NCBI RefSeq assembly: GCF_003431975.1
Contig: NZ_CP027116.1
Location: 868,001 to 932,000 of the forward strand
Origin: Bacillus pumilus
GTDB lineage: Bacteria; Bacillota; Bacilli; Bacillales; Bacillaceae
Length of the DNA: 64,000 bases
Reading direction: 5' to 3'
Each line of letters begins with the position of its first letter. The first letter of the stretch is position 1. Below the pieces are notes generated by a model that was given only the letters and a program-made list of their open reading frames with translations, was not told the origin of the DNA and searched no databases. The position numbers were made by a program, and so were the translations under genes. Below are positions 9,258 through 22,925 of the stretch, one piece after another.

Positions 9258-10259
9258 TTGTTTGCTTATTGTATGAAGCGGGCAGGAATGCTCATCCCAG
9301 TACTGATCGGAATGACGTTGGTCGTGTTTTCAATTATACGGTTTATTCCAGGGAACCCAGCACAAGTTATCTTAGGACAGCGGGCAACAAAAGAGGCAGT
9401 AGAACAATTAACCATCCAGCTAGGTTTAAATGAGCCGTGGTATGTTCAATACGGACATTACATGCTGGGCCTTTTAAAAGGAGATTTAGGGACTTCGATA
9501 CGAACAGGAGCGGCTATTGCCCAGGAAATGAAGCCTTACTTATTTGCGACGTTAGAATTGACCTTTTTTGCCATGGTGCTGGCGATCGTTGTAGGAGTGA
9601 ATGCCGGAATCATCAGTGCTTGGTTTAAACATTCTTTCTTTGATTATGTCGCGATGTTTATTGCACTCATTGGAGTGTCCATGCCAATTTTCTGGTTAGG
9701 CCTGATGGGACAGTGGCTGTTTTCAATCGAATTAGGTATTTTGCCGACAACGGGCCGTGAAAACGTAAGGAATCCAGTGGAATCGATTACCTATATTCAT
9801 ACGCTGGACACGCTTTTACAAGGCCAGTTTGATCAATTCACTGACAGCATCAAGCATTTGATCTTGCCAAGCACAGCACTTGCCACAATTCCTGCTGCGA
9901 TTATTGCGAGGATTACGAGGGCAAGTATGCTAGAAGTGCTTCATTCAGACTTTATTCGAACAGCAAAAGCAAAAGGGGTACGTTCATTTTTCATCATTTA
10001 TCAGCATGGGCTGAAAAATGCGCTTATTCCGATCTTGACGATTATTGGTCTTCAGACAGGCCTCTTGCTTGGCGGAGCGATTTTAACAGAGACCATCTTT
10101 GCTTGGCCGGGAATTGGTCGGTATATATACGACGCCATCAGCTATCGTGATTACCCAGTCATTCAAACAGGCATTCTCGTCGTTGCGCTCATATTTGTCC
10201 TGATCAATTTCATTGTGGACATCTTGTATGCGGTCATTGATCCAAGGATTAAGTATTAG
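9258..10259 (+). CDS. Peptide ABC importer permease, DppB type
   Basis: A 333-residue inner-membrane permease of the BPD_transp_1 family with about six helices. The N-terminus has the family motif IRFIPGNPA, and the EAA loop contains ARITRASMLEVL...DFIRTAKAKG, the coupling-helix signature that contacts the ATPases. The C-terminus TETIFAWPGIGRY..AISYRDYPVIQ is typical of DppB/OppB. It starts with TTG at 9258, eight bases after AAGGCGGTG; the next in-frame ATG at 9273 is too far from this site. A small hairpin-free gap of about 60 bases separates it from the lipoprotein gene. Confidence 0.9.
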   Translation: MFAYCMKRAGMLIPVLIGMTLVVFSIIRFIPGNPAQVILGQRATKEAVEQLTIQLGLNEPWYVQYGHYMLGLLKGDLGTSIRTGAAIAQEMKPYLFATLELTFFAMVLAIVVGVNAGIISAWFKHSFFDYVAMFIALIGVSMPIFWLGLMGQWLFSIELGILPTTGRENVRNPVESITYIHTLDTLLQGQFDQFTDSIKHLILPSTALATIPAAIIARITRASMLEVLHSDFIRTAKAKGVRSFFIIYQHGLKNALIPILTIIGLQTGLLLGGAILTETIFAWPGIGRYIYDAISYRDYPVIQTGILVVALIFVLINFIVDILYAVIDPRIKY

Positions 10260-10276
10260 GGAAGGAGAGTGACAAC

Positions 10277-11173
10277 ATGGAAGCGCAAAAAGAGCTTGAA
10301 CCACCTCAACCAAAAGAAGAACGCTCTCAATCATTGATTCTCGAATCGATGAAGCAGTTCTTTCAGCACAAGCTAGCGGTCATTGGCAGTGTGATTGTCT
10401 TTTTATTTCTCATTCTAGCGATATTCGCACCGCTCATTGCTCCCTTTGGAATCAATGAACAATCTCTCGGTGAGCGATTTAGTGCCCCTTCAGCTGCGCA
10501 CTGGTTTGGTACGGATGATTTCGGCAGAGATATATTTTCAAGAGTTGTGCATGGTGCGCGGATTTCCTTATGGGTCGGTTTCTTCTCAGTTCTCGGGTCT
10601 GTCATTTTAGGCACACTGCTTGGATTGATAGCAGGCTATGGGGGAAGAGTGCTAGATGCTGTGATCTCAAGATTGTTTGATATTTTACTTGCTTTTCCTA
10701 GCATTCTACTGGCGATTGCGATCGTCTCCATCTTAGGTCCCTCCTTACAAAATGCCCTTATTGCCATTGCGATTATTAATGTCCCAACCTTCGGACGACT
10801 CGTTCGTTCAAAGGTGCTGAGTATTAAACAAGAAGAATACGTGCTGGCAGCAAAGGCGGTTGGGATGTCTCACCGCCGCATCGTGCTGCGACATATCCTG
10901 CCAAATAGTATGGTGCCGGTCATCGTACAGGCGACGCTTGCGATCGGAACTGCGATTATCGAGGCAGCCGCTTTAGGCTTTTTAGGATTGGGGGCACAGG
11001 CACCAAGCCCAGAGTGGGGGAAAATGCTCGCCGATGCGAGACCCTATCTCGTTCAAGCCCCTTGGACATTAATTTTCCCAGGCGTAGCGATCATGCTGAC
11101 AGTTTTAGGTTTTAACCTGATGGGAGATGGATTACGAGACACACTAGATCCTAAAATGAAGAAAATAAAATAA
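10277..11173 (+). CDS. Peptide ABC importer permease, DppC type
   Basis: Second membrane subunit, 298 residues. A cytosolic N-terminus precedes the OppC-type segment with KLAVIGSVIVFLFLILAIFAP and the HWFGTDDFGRDIFSRVVHGARISL motif. The EAA loop is KVLSIKQEEYVLAAKAVGMS, and the C-terminus PEWGKMLADAR..PWTLIFPGVAI is family-typical. GGAAGGAGAG lies upstream of the ATG, 17 bases after the DppB-like stop. It is the last gene of the operon, followed directly by the repeat-rich element at 11174-11400. Confidence 0.92.
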   Translation: MEAQKELEPPQPKEERSQSLILESMKQFFQHKLAVIGSVIVFLFLILAIFAPLIAPFGINEQSLGERFSAPSAAHWFGTDDFGRDIFSRVVHGARISLWVGFFSVLGSVILGTLLGLIAGYGGRVLDAVISRLFDILLAFPSILLAIAIVSILGPSLQNALIAIAIINVPTFGRLVRSKVLSIKQEEYVLAAKAVGMSHRRIVLRHILPNSMVPVIVQATLAIGTAIIEAAALGFLGLGAQAPSPEWGKMLADARPYLVQAPWTLIFPGVAIMLTVLGFNLMGDGLRDTLDPKMKKIK

Positions 11174-11400
11174 GACCAATTCTAGGAATTGGTCTCAGCG
11201 TGTAGACAAACCCTCGCATTCTTTGTCAGGTCTGCGCGCTGGTGCTCACGAATGTTCAATTCGCTCCGCGCCAGTGCTCGCCCTTCCTAGACTTCAAAGG
11301 TTTTCTATCACGCTGAAAAGAAGACAAAGGGCTAAAATAAAGATCATTTTAGCCCTTTGTCAACAACCTGAAACCAATTCTAGGAATTGGTCTTTTCTGT
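11174..11400. repeat. Intergenic composite repeat element with duplicated palindrome
   Basis: The 226 bases between the importer operon and ygaE carry two identical copies of ACCAATTCTAGGAATTGGTC (11175-11194 and 11373-11392), each a perfect palindrome. Between them lie CAGCGTG...CACGCTG ends facing each other, two similar direct motifs (CGCGCTGGTGCTC and CGCGCCAGTGCTC) and a perfect 16-bp stem at 11323-11361 (GACAAAGGGCTAAAAT with its complement). The second palindrome is followed by TTTTCTG and may terminate ygaE-facing or operon transcription. The pattern suggests a mobile or amplified non-coding repeat inside a duplicated terminator. Confidence 0.6.
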
Positions 11401-12474
11401 TTATGCTTCTTTTTCTTCTGTCTCAATTTCACTGTCTTTTGGGTGATACGTCTGGAAGCTTGTAATCAATGTATCTAAATGCTCTAGTTCATCACGATAT
11501 TCGATAATGCTAGACATGACATTCAGCATATTGTAATCAAGCAAGTCGTTTTCTTGGTTTTGCTGATGCTGAATAAATGATTTCGTTAACGTTTCAAGGC
11601 GAAGAGAGCATTCGTTTTGAAATTCATCGTCCTGCGGTTTCATTTTTCCAACAAACTTCATCAAGGTACGCTCATGCCAATACAGTAAATAATCGATCTC
11701 ATCCGTTAAGCTTTCCTGGAAATGCTCTGGCATCAAATGAATTTCATTTTCTAATTTATGAAGCTTTTTCAGCAAGTACAGTGCTCGATTAGACGTCATG
11801 ATTGCCTGTCTGAATAAAACAAGCTTTCTAGATTTAACATAAGTTGTTTTCTTTAAATAGCTTCGTTCTTCTTTGTATAACAAGTAAATGTGATCTAATT
11901 TGATCATGCGTTCTTTTATTTGATCGATGTCATCCTTTAAAGTGGAATGATCAGTAGACTGTCTGGAGCTCAGACGGATCCATTTTAAAATCTCCTCCGT
12001 ATTTTCCATAATGTGATGAACAAGCTTTGTTTCATACTTTGGCGGCAGGAAGATTAAATTCACTAAAAATGAAGAAAGTACTCCTAACACCACAGTTGCT
12101 GTTCGAATTAAGGCAAAGGAAAGGAAATGATCCCCTGCACTTTCTAAAATCGCAATGACGGTTACAAGTGCAATTGGAATCGTGTGTTCAATCTTCAGCT
12201 TTAAATTAATGGCGATAACCATGACGGCGGTTAAACCGATAATGACTGGTCCTGTGCCAAAAAGCAGACCGAACGTAATAGCAAGTGCTGCTCCAATAAT
12301 ATTGGCTTGCACTTGATCAATAATCGTTAAAAAAGATCGGTAAATAGATGGCTGGATAGCGAATACAGCTGCAATCCCCGCAAAGACGGGTGTTGGCAAC
12401 CCAAGCCATGTTGCCAGGTAAAGCGCGAGTACAATGGCAATACCAGTTTTTAAAATACGGGCTCCAAGTTTCAT
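11401..12474 (-). CDS. ygaE: YgaE: aromatic acid exporter (ArAE/FUSC-like) membrane protein
   Basis: A protein of about 357 residues with an N-terminal block of four to five hydrophobic helices (ILKTGIAIVLALYLATWLGL, GIAAVFAIQPS, IIGLTAVMVIAINL) and a hydrophilic helical C-terminal half rich in coiled-coil pattern. This is the architecture of the ArAE_1 / aromatic acid exporter family; transport activity is inferred only. I chose the ATG at 12474 (MKLGARILKTG); a longer reading from 12519 adds 15 residues and lacks a better ribosome site. It lies in the B. subtilis position next to gsaB. Confidence 0.8.
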   Translation of the reverse strand: MKLGARILKTGIAIVLALYLATWLGLPTPVFAGIAAVFAIQPSIYRSFLTIIDQVQANIIGAALAITFGLLFGTGPVIIGLTAVMVIAINLKLKIEHTIPIALVTVIAILESAGDHFLSFALIRTATVVLGVLSSFLVNLIFLPPKYETKLVHHIMENTEEILKWIRLSSRQSTDHSTLKDDIDQIKERMIKLDHIYLLYKEERSYLKKTTYVKSRKLVLFRQAIMTSNRALYLLKKLHKLENEIHLMPEHFQESLTDEIDYLLYWHERTLMKFVGKMKPQDDEFQNECSLRLETLTKSFIQHQQNQENDLLDYNMLNVMSSIIEYRDELEHLDTLITSFQTYHPKDSEIETEEKEA

Positions 12475-12677
12475 TGGTTTTGTCCCTGCATTCCTTTCTT
12501 TTTGATAATAGATGATCACTCGTCATTTATTATAAATATTTTGATGAACAATTAAGTAATATACAGCGGTCTTCCGAAATATTCAAGTGATTTTTGAAAG
12601 TTCATGAAAACATCAAAAGAAGGTATTGAGAAGAAATGTAACAGATTCCCACGCTTTTGACAAACAAGAGCTGGTAA

Positions 12678-12715
12678 ATAAAAAAACAGGTGCATTTTTT
12701 TACACCTGTTTTTTG
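12678..12715 (-). terminator. Rho-independent terminator of gsaB
   Basis: AACAGGTG / CACCTGTT stem with T runs on both sides, just downstream of the minus-strand gsaB stop; it could act in both directions. Confidence 0.85.
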
Positions 12716-12721
12716 ACCTTA

Positions 12722-14017
12722 TTATGATTGTTTCAACTGTTCAAACGCATGATCTACTGCTTGTAGCGTCTCAGAAATATCTTTTTCAGTATGTGCGATC
12801 GTTAAGAACCAAGCTTCATATTTAGAAGGAGCGAGGTTAATTCCTTGCGAAAGCATTAATTTGAAGAAGCGGGCGAACATTTCGCCATCCGTATTTTCAG
12901 CTTGCTCATAGTTCACAATGGTTTCTTTTGTGAAATAGACAGTAAGAGCCCCTTTTAAGCGGTTCACTGTAATATCTACTTGATGTTTTTTTGCATGGGC
13001 TAAAATGCCTTCTTCTAACATAGCGCCAAGCTGATCAAGACGCTCGTATACACCGTCTTCTTTTAACACTTCCAAGCATGCAATGCCCGAAAGAATAGAT
13101 GCAGGGTTTCCTGCCATCGTTCCAGCTTGATAGGCTGGCCCAAGAGGAGCGACTTGCTCCATTATTTCTTTTTTACCGCTGTAAGCACCGATCGGAAGTC
13201 CGCCGCCAATGATTTTGCCTAATGCAGTGAGGTCCGGTTTTACTTGAAGCAAGTCCTGTGCTCCTCCGTACATAAAGCGGAACGCTGTAATCACTTCATC
13301 ATAGATCACCAGTGCGCCCTTTTCATGAGTGAGGTCATTGACCTGCTGCAAGAAACCGTCCTTAGGCTCCACGATGCCGAAGTTACCGACAATTGGCTCC
13401 ACAAGGACTGCGGCGACTTCATCGCCCCATCGATCTAATGCTTCTTTGTAGCTGTCAATATCATTAAACGGAACGGTGATGACTTCATTGGCGATGCTTT
13501 TTGGTACGCCCGCTGAATCAGGTGTTCCTAATGTAGAAGGACCAGAGCCAGCTGCCACAAGTACAAGATCAGAGTGCCCGTGATAGCATCCAGCAAACTT
13601 AATGATCTTTGTTCTGCCTGTATATGCGCGCGCGACACGAATCGTTGTCATCACTGCTTCTGTACCTGAATTAACAAAGCGGACCTTGTCCAAAGCAGGC
13701 ATGGCTTCCTTCAGCATTTTAGCAAAAGTGACTTCATGCTTCGTTGGCGTTCCGTAAAGAACTCCTGATTCAGCCGCTTTCGTAATGGCTTTTGTAATAT
13801 GCGGGTGGGCATGTCCTGTAATAATAGGACCGTATGCTGCCAGGAAATCGATATAGCGGTTTCCATCAACATCCCAGAAATAAGCGCCTTCTCCTCTTTC
13901 CATAGCAACGGGTGAACCGCCGCCTACTGCCTTATATGAACGAGACGGGCTGTTGACACCTCCAACAATATGCTCCAGCGCCTCTTGATGTAATGTTTCT
14001 GATTCTGTGAATTTCAT
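12722..14017 (-). CDS. gsaB: Glutamate-1-semialdehyde 2,1-aminomutase, second copy type (GsaB)
   Basis: A PLP enzyme of 431 residues that converts glutamate-1-semialdehyde to 5-aminolevulinate for heme synthesis. The N-terminus contains the family signature [15 protein letters not shown]. The PLP aspartate is in [11 protein letters not shown], and the Schiff-base lysine is in [17 protein letters not shown] (near residue 268). B. subtilis has two such genes, hemL in the hem operon and gsaB here; the context (ygaE-gsaB-bcp) identifies this as gsaB. A GGAGG site precedes the ATG; the gene is divergent from bcp. Confidence 0.92.
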   Translation of the reverse strand: MKFTESETLHQEALEHIVGGVNSPSRSYKAVGGGSPVAMERGEGAYFWDVDGNRYIDFLAAYGPIITGHAHPHITKAITKAAESGVLYGTPTKHEVTFAKMLKEAMPALDKVRFVNSGTEAVMTTIRVARAYTGRTKIIKFAGCYHGHSDLVLVAAGSGPSTLGTPDSAGVPKSIANEVITVPFNDIDSYKEALDRWGDEVAAVLVEPIVGNFGIVEPKDGFLQQVNDLTHEKGALVIYDEVITAFRFMYGGAQDLLQVKPDLTALGKIIGGGLPIGAYSGKKEIMEQVAPLGPAYQAGTMAGNPASILSGIACLEVLKEDGVYERLDQLGAMLEEGILAHAKKHQVDITVNRLKGALTVYFTKETIVNYEQAENTDGEMFARFFKLMLSQGINLAPSKYEAWFLTIAHTEKDISETLQAVDHAFEQLKQS

Positions 14018-14146
14018 AAATAGCCTCCTATCTCAACGTATCACGTCGTCTATCATTATTTTAACATGCCAATGCAAGCGTCCTTAGTTGAATATCCTCT
14101 CAAAATTGGATAGGCTATTTAAAAAATAGGTTGGAGGGATTGTGTG

Positions 14147-14614
14147 ATGACAATCGAAGTAGGTCAGCAAGTACCTGAAATCGAATTAACCGGTGACAAC
14201 GGGGAGAAAGTAAAGCTTTCTGACTTTAAAGGAAAGCATATTGTCCTTTATTTCTATCCAAAAGATATGACACCAGGCTGTACAACAGAAGCATGTGATT
14301 TCCGCGATCGCCATCAAAGCTTTGCAGAATTAGATGCTGTCATTATCGGCGTAAGCCCAGACAGTCAGGACAAGCACCAAAAGTTTAAAGAAAAACATGA
14401 TTTACCGTTCTTGCTGCTTGTAGATGATGAACAGAAATTGTCTGAAGCCTTTGGAGTATGGAAACTGAAGAAGAACTTTGGCAAAGAATACATGGGCATC
14501 GAACGATCAACGTTTCTTATTAATAAAGAGGGAACGCTTGTGAAAGAATGGCGAAAAGTCAAGGTGAAAGACCATGTAGAGGAAGCGCTTGAGGAATTGA
14601 AAGCTCAAGCTTAA
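14147..14614 (+). CDS. bcp: Thioredoxin-dependent thiol peroxidase, Bcp/PrxQ type
   Basis: Peroxiredoxin of 155 residues that reduces hydroperoxides using thioredoxin. The active-site segment YPKDMTPGCTTEACDFRD holds the peroxidatic Cys45 and the resolving Cys50, five residues apart as in atypical two-cysteine PrxQ enzymes. A GTG at 14144 directly precedes the ATG at 14147; TTGGAGGGA upstream suits the ATG. It corresponds to B. subtilis YgaF and is separated from perR by a terminator. The neighbouring peroxide regulator fits its role. Confidence 0.94.
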   Translation: MTIEVGQQVPEIELTGDNGEKVKLSDFKGKHIVLYFYPKDMTPGCTTEACDFRDRHQSFAELDAVIIGVSPDSQDKHQKFKEKHDLPFLLLVDDEQKLSEAFGVWKLKKNFGKEYMGIERSTFLINKEGTLVKEWRKVKVKDHVEEALEELKAQA

Positions 14615-14630
14615 TATCATCATAGGATAA

Positions 14631-14656
14631 GATCGGCAGACATGCCGGTCTTTTTT
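14631..14656 (+). terminator. Rho-independent terminator of bcp
   Basis: GATCGGCA / TGCCGGTC stem (one wobble) followed by TTTTTT. Confidence 0.85.
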
Positions 14657-14689
14657 GTAAAGAAGAATAGGTAAAAAAGAGGATTGTAA

Positions 14690-14736
14690 TTGACAAAGAT
14701 TCGGCTCTGGGGGTACACTATTTATAAAGATTATAA
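14690..14736 (+). promoter_or_regulatory. perR promoter with PerR box operator
   Basis: TTGACA at 14690-14695 and TACACT at 14714-14719 (18-base spacer) form a sigma-A promoter. Immediately downstream, TTATAAAGATTATAA at 14722-14736 matches the known PerR box TTATAATNATTATAA at all but two positions. The site overlaps the expected transcription start, so autorepression of perR, known in B. subtilis, is well supported here. Confidence 0.85.
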
Positions 14737-14771
14737 TATAAGAATATTTTTGAAGAGAGGTGCATGATGAA

Positions 14772-15209
14772 ATGGCTGCTCACGAACTAAAAGACGCTTT
14801 AGATGCTTTAAAAGAAACCGGTGTTCGAATTACTCCGCAGCGCCATGCCATCTTGGAGTTTCTCGTAAATTCTATGACCCACCCAACCGCGGACGATATA
14901 TATAAAGCACTTGAAGGGAAATTTCCAAACATGAGTGTCGCAACGGTTTACAACAATTTACGAGTCTTCCGGGAATCTGGATTAGTAAAGGAATTAACGT
15001 ACGGTGATTCCTCAAGCCGATTTGATTTTGCGACATCTGACCATTACCATGCGATCTGTGAAAACTGCGGTAAAATTGTGGACTTTCATTATCCTGGCCT
15101 TGATGAAGTTGAACAGCTTGCATCACATGTGACGGGCTTTAAAGTGAGTCATCATCGCTTGGAGATCTATGGAACTTGTCAAGAATGTGCGAAAAAAGAA
15201 AATCATTAA
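14772..15209 (+). CDS. perR: Peroxide-sensing transcriptional repressor PerR (Fur family)
   Basis: A dimeric metalloregulator of 145 residues that represses peroxide-defence genes and is inactivated by iron-catalysed histidine oxidation. All expected ligands are present in B. subtilis numbering: regulatory site His37, Asp85, His91, His93 and Asp104; structural zinc Cys96, Cys99, Cys136 and Cys139. The winged-helix reader is TYVNNLRVF-like ([12 protein letters not shown]). A GTG at 14760 gives four extra residues, but the N-terminus [10 protein letters not shown] matches B. subtilis PerR and the AGAGAGGTG site fits 14772. Confidence 0.96.
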   Translation: MAAHELKDALDALKETGVRITPQRHAILEFLVNSMTHPTADDIYKALEGKFPNMSVATVYNNLRVFRESGLVKELTYGDSSSRFDFATSDHYHAICENCGKIVDFHYPGLDEVEQLASHVTGFKVSHHRLEIYGTCQECAKKENH

Positions 15210-15211
15210 TG

Positions 15212-15246
15212 AAAAAGCTGACCTGTTAAATGGTCAGCTTATTTTT
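15212..15246. terminator. Bidirectional terminator between perR and ygzB
   Basis: AAGCTGACC / GGTCAGCTT 9-bp stem, flanked by A-rich sequence on the left and T-rich on the right, between convergent genes. Confidence 0.88.
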
Positions 15247-15592
15247 ATGACTTTTTTCGATTGTAGGATTCATCAAACTCTTTACCTTCTAATGATGGAT
15301 CAAGTGTAAGCGGCTCTCTGCAATGCATGCACATGTCCACCCGCCCAAGCACTTTTGTTTCCTTCTGACAGCCTGGACAAACGACACGCACCGCTTTCGT
15401 AGAAAGCATACCGATCCAAAAGTAAACCGCTGTACTCAATCCGATCGATAAGACGCCGAGCAGCATAAAGAAAGTCGACAGCCAGATCGATTCCTTAAAG
15501 AACACACCAATATACATGATTAGAAAGCCAACAAAAACCAAACTCAGTGCAAATGTTCTGATTTTATTAATCTTACTGGAGTATTTCGCCAT
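15245..15592 (-). CDS. ygzB: YgzB family membrane protein (UPF0295)
   Basis: A 115-residue protein with two hydrophobic helices ([22 protein letters not shown] and [23 protein letters not shown]) followed by a cytosolic zinc-ribbon-like tail with two CxxC pairs (CPGCQ, CMHC). This matches the UPF0295/YgzB family; its function is unknown. Position next to perR is as in B. subtilis. Confidence 0.85.
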   Translation of the reverse strand: MAKYSSKINKIRTFALSLVFVGFLIMYIGVFFKESIWLSTFFMLLGVLSIGLSTAVYFWIGMLSTKAVRVVCPGCQKETKVLGRVDMCMHCREPLTLDPSLEGKEFDESYNRKKS

Positions 15593-15781
15593 CCCTAGTC
15601 CCCCTTATCTCCAATATAGCACATTTTACCTTTCTGTTTGAATTAGTTATAGAGTTTTGTGAATAAATTGCTTATAATGATTCAATGATCTTTTTTCTTG
15701 AATTGAAGGAATTTTGATTCTATGAGGAGAAATACATAGCATTAGAGAAGAACTTTACACCCGAGTATTGGAGGAATCACT

Positions 15782-16660
15782 ATGGAAAATCTTCTCCGTC
15801 CTATTTATCAAGAGAGAGCAAGCCATCCAGACACATTAGCTGTGATTATAGTAGAAAGAAGACACAAAGTATCTTCTGAGACGGATAACTTTGATGCAGC
15901 ACTCCTTGTCATTGTAAAGGAAGCGGAAGAGCCGTTATTTATTAAGCACTATGAATCCGATCTTCAAACAGCTTCTTTAAATGTTGTCACAGATGAACAG
16001 CTGAAGGAATGGATTACCCTAGGCACTAACCGCCGAATCATTGATTGGATTTTGAATGGGAAAGTCCTATTTGATCGGAATGAATATATTTTCAACTTGA
16101 TTGATGAACTGAGTACATTCCCGTTTTCAGACCGTAAACTTAAAATCGGTTTAGAATACGGTAAGCTCATTCGTAGATATATAGAAGGAAAAGCATTTTT
16201 TGAGTCAAATCAATTCCTTGATGCATATAATTCCATTGTGCATGCTCTGCATCACCTGGCACGTATTGAAGTGATTGATAAAGGCTTCCATCCAGAAGTG
16301 ACGGTTTGGAACCAGGTGCGTCATATGGAGCCGGAAGTATATAAACTTTATTCAGAACTCATTGAAAGTCACGAAAGTCTGCATAAGCGATTAGAACTCT
16401 TATTTTTAGCAAATGATTTTTTGATCCATTCAAAAGCAGAAATTGGTGCCGCTCATTTACGTCATGTCATGGAACAGCAAGATATATGGCTTTTTGGCGA
16501 GCTACTTGCGCATCCTGATCTCAAGCACTTCACGCCTGACCTTAGCGTCATGATTGATTTCTTTGTGGAAAAAGGCATTGTCCAAGTAGAGCCGATCGAG
16601 ACAAAGGGGCAAAAAATCTATCATCGAGGATATTTTGTGAAAAAAGATATTGACGCATGA
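15782..16660 (+). CDS. ygxA: YgxA nucleotidyltransferase-like protein
   Basis: A protein of 292 residues occupying the B. subtilis ygxA position just before the rRNA operon. The N-terminal part resembles a nucleotidyltransferase-like fold and the C-terminal part a helix-turn-helix region, but I see no obvious active-site signature. GGAGG lies nine bases before the ATG. The rRNA promoter P1 begins inside its last codons. Confidence 0.8.
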   Translation: MENLLRPIYQERASHPDTLAVIIVERRHKVSSETDNFDAALLVIVKEAEEPLFIKHYESDLQTASLNVVTDEQLKEWITLGTNRRIIDWILNGKVLFDRNEYIFNLIDELSTFPFSDRKLKIGLEYGKLIRRYIEGKAFFESNQFLDAYNSIVHALHHLARIEVIDKGFHPEVTVWNQVRHMEPEVYKLYSELIESHESLHKRLELLFLANDFLIHSKAEIGAAHLRHVMEQQDIWLFGELLAHPDLKHFTPDLSVMIDFFVEKGIVQVEPIETKGQKIYHRGYFVKKDIDA

Positions 16661-16678
16661 ATATTATGATGGTATATT
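16650..16678 (+). promoter_or_regulatory. rRNA operon promoter P1
   Basis: TTGACG at 16650-16655 and TATATT at 16673-16678 with a 17-base spacer; overlaps the end of ygxA. Confidence 0.75.
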
Positions 16679-16749
16679 ATTAAACGTCGCTAACGAGCAA
16701 CCAAGTTGCTTTGAAAGAAAAGCTGACAAAAAGAAATTCCAAAAAACAC

Positions 16750-16779
16750 TTGACGCACACGGTGCTCAAATGTTATATT
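16750..16779 (+). promoter_or_regulatory. rRNA operon promoter P2
   Basis: TTGACG at 16750-16755 and TATATT at 16774-16779 (18-base spacer, or 17 if TTATAT is used). It is the second of the tandem promoters usual for Bacillus rrn operons. The following leader contains the CTTTGAAAACTAAACAAG antitermination-like segment. Confidence 0.8.
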
Positions 16780-16932
16780 GAGAAAGTCGCTTCTGAGCGA
16801 TAACGAAGATGATCTTTGAAAACTAAACAAGACAAAACGTACCTGTTAATTCGAGTTTTTATAAAAAAATCCTATGATACATCATAGGTAGTCAGTCAAA
16901 CGCTGACGAAAAACAAAACTTCGGTTTTGTAC

Positions 16933-18492
<1,560 letters not shown>

Positions 18493-18664
18493 ATGGAGCA
18501 GTGTGCGTTTTCGTCTTGTTTAGTTTTGAAGGATCATTCCTTCAAGACATGTCTCTAGCGAGACAGGATTGTTCTTTGAAAACTAGATAACAATAAGTAA
18601 TACATTCACATTGAATGCAATGCAAAGTTCATCACACATAGTGATTCTTTCTAAAGTAAGAAAT

Positions 18665-21593
<2,929 letters not shown>

Positions 21594-21657
21594 TTTATTC
21601 TAATGTGAAGCATGAACATTGTTATCTAGTTTTGAGAGAACATTTTTAAAATATCTC

Positions 21658-21685
21658 TTGATTTATTTTCAATACATAGTATAAT
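21658..21685 (+). promoter_or_regulatory. Possible internal promoter ahead of 5S rRNA and tRNA cluster
   Basis: TTGATT at 21658-21663 and TATAAT at 21680-21685, 16 bases apart, in the 23S-5S spacer. It could add transcription of the 5S and tRNA genes independent of the main promoters; chance occurrence in AT-rich spacer is possible. Confidence 0.35.
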
Positions 21686-21704
21686 ATCTTTTGTCACTAA
21701 ATTG

Positions 21705-21820
<116 letters not shown>

Positions 21821-21829
21821 TTTCTTCAT

Positions 21830-21904
21830 TCCGCAGTAGCTCAGTGGTAGAGCTATCGGCTGTTAACCGATCGGTCGTAGGTTCGAATCCTACCTGCGGA
21901 GCCA
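21830..21904 (+). tRNA. tRNA-Asn (GTT)
   Basis: First of 16 tRNA genes in the order of B. subtilis trnD. Acceptor TCCGCAG/CTGCGGA, anticodon loop CTGTTAA, encoded CCA. Confidence 0.97.
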
Positions 21905-21908
21905 ATTT

Positions 21909-21999
21909 GGAGAGCTGTCCGAGTGGCCGAAGGAGCACGATTGGAAATCGTGTAGGCGGTAACCCCGTCTCAAGGGTTCGAATCCCTTGCTCTCCGCCA
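21909..21999 (+). tRNA. tRNA-Ser (GGA)
   Basis: Class II tRNA with a long variable arm; anticodon loop TTGGAAA; encoded CCA. Confidence 0.97.
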
Positions 22000-22016
22000 C
22001 AATTTACATATTAAAG

Positions 22017-22091
22017 GGCCCGTTGGTCAAGCGGTTAAGACACCGCCCTTTCACGGCGGTAACACGGGTTCGAATCCCGTACGGGTCACCA
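22017..22091 (+). tRNA. tRNA-Glu (TTC)
   Basis: Anticodon loop CTTTCAC in stem CCGCC/GGCGG; T arm GGGTTCGAATCCC; encoded CCA. Confidence 0.96.
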
Positions 22092-22122
22092 TTTTATAGA
22101 ATATATACCAGTGTTTTTATTC

Positions 22123-22198
22123 GGAGGATTAGCTCAGCTGGGAGAGCATCTGCCTTACAAGCAGAGGGTCGGCGGTTCGAGCCCGTCATCCTCCACCA
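22123..22198 (+). tRNA. tRNA-Val (TAC)
   Basis: Acceptor GGAGGAT/GTCCTCC-type pairing, anticodon loop CTTACAA, encoded CCA. Confidence 0.96.
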
Positions 22199-22213
22199 TA
22201 TCTTTTATATCGT

Positions 22214-22291
<78 letters not shown>

Positions 22292-22295
22292 AATG

Positions 22296-22371
22296 GTCCG
22301 GTAGTTCAGTTGGTTAGAATGCCTGCCTGTCACGCAGGAGGTCGCGGGTTCGAGTCCCGTCCGGACCGCCA
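22296..22371 (+). tRNA. tRNA-Asp (GTC)
   Basis: Acceptor GGTCCGG/CCGGACC, anticodon loop CTGTCAC, encoded CCA. Confidence 0.97.
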
Positions 22372-22389
22372 TTTTTAAAATAAATACTT

Positions 22390-22465
<76 letters not shown>

Positions 22466-22471
22466 CTATTT

Positions 22472-22544
<73 letters not shown>

Positions 22545-22559
22545 CTGTTTTTCAAATGT

Positions 22560-22644
22560 GGAGGGGTAGCGAAGTGGCTAAACGCGGCGGACTGTAAATC
22601 CGCTCCCTCCGGGTTCGGCGGTTCGAATCCGTCCCCCTCCACCA
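22560..22644 (+). tRNA. tRNA-Tyr (GTA)
   Basis: Class II with a variable arm; anticodon loop CTGTAAA; acceptor GGAGGGG/CCCCTCC; encoded CCA. Confidence 0.96.
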
Positions 22645-22657
22645 TTTTTATTTTCAT

Positions 22658-22731
22658 AGGGGCATAGTTTAAAGGTAGAACAGAGGTCTCCAAAACCTCC
22701 GGTGTGGGTTCGATTCCTACTGCCCCTGCCA
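22658..22731 (+). tRNA. tRNA-Trp (CCA)
   Basis: Acceptor AGGGGCA/TGCCCCT, anticodon loop CTCCAAA, encoded 3' CCA. Confidence 0.96.
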
Positions 22732-22760
22732 ATTTTCTTAATATGATTCATAACATCTAT

Positions 22761-22837
22761 GGCGGTTGTGGCGAAGTGGTTAACGCACCAGATTGTGGCT
22801 CTGGCACTCGTGGGTTCGATTCCCATCAATCGCCCCA
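22761..22837 (+). tRNA. tRNA-His (GTG)
   Basis: Extra G(-1) pairs with C73, as required in tRNA-His; anticodon loop TTGTGGC; encoded CCA. Confidence 0.96.
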
Positions 22838-22846
22838 TTTTATTAT

Positions 22847-22918
22847 TGGGCTATAGCCAAGCGGTAAGGCAACGGACTTTGACTCCGTCATGCGTTGGTT
22901 CGAATCCAGCTAGCCCAG
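22847..22918 (+). tRNA. tRNA-Gln (TTG)
   Basis: Acceptor TGGGCTA/TAGCCCA, anticodon loop TTTGACT, discriminator G; CCA not encoded. Confidence 0.95.
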
Positions 22919-22925
22919 TTGATAT

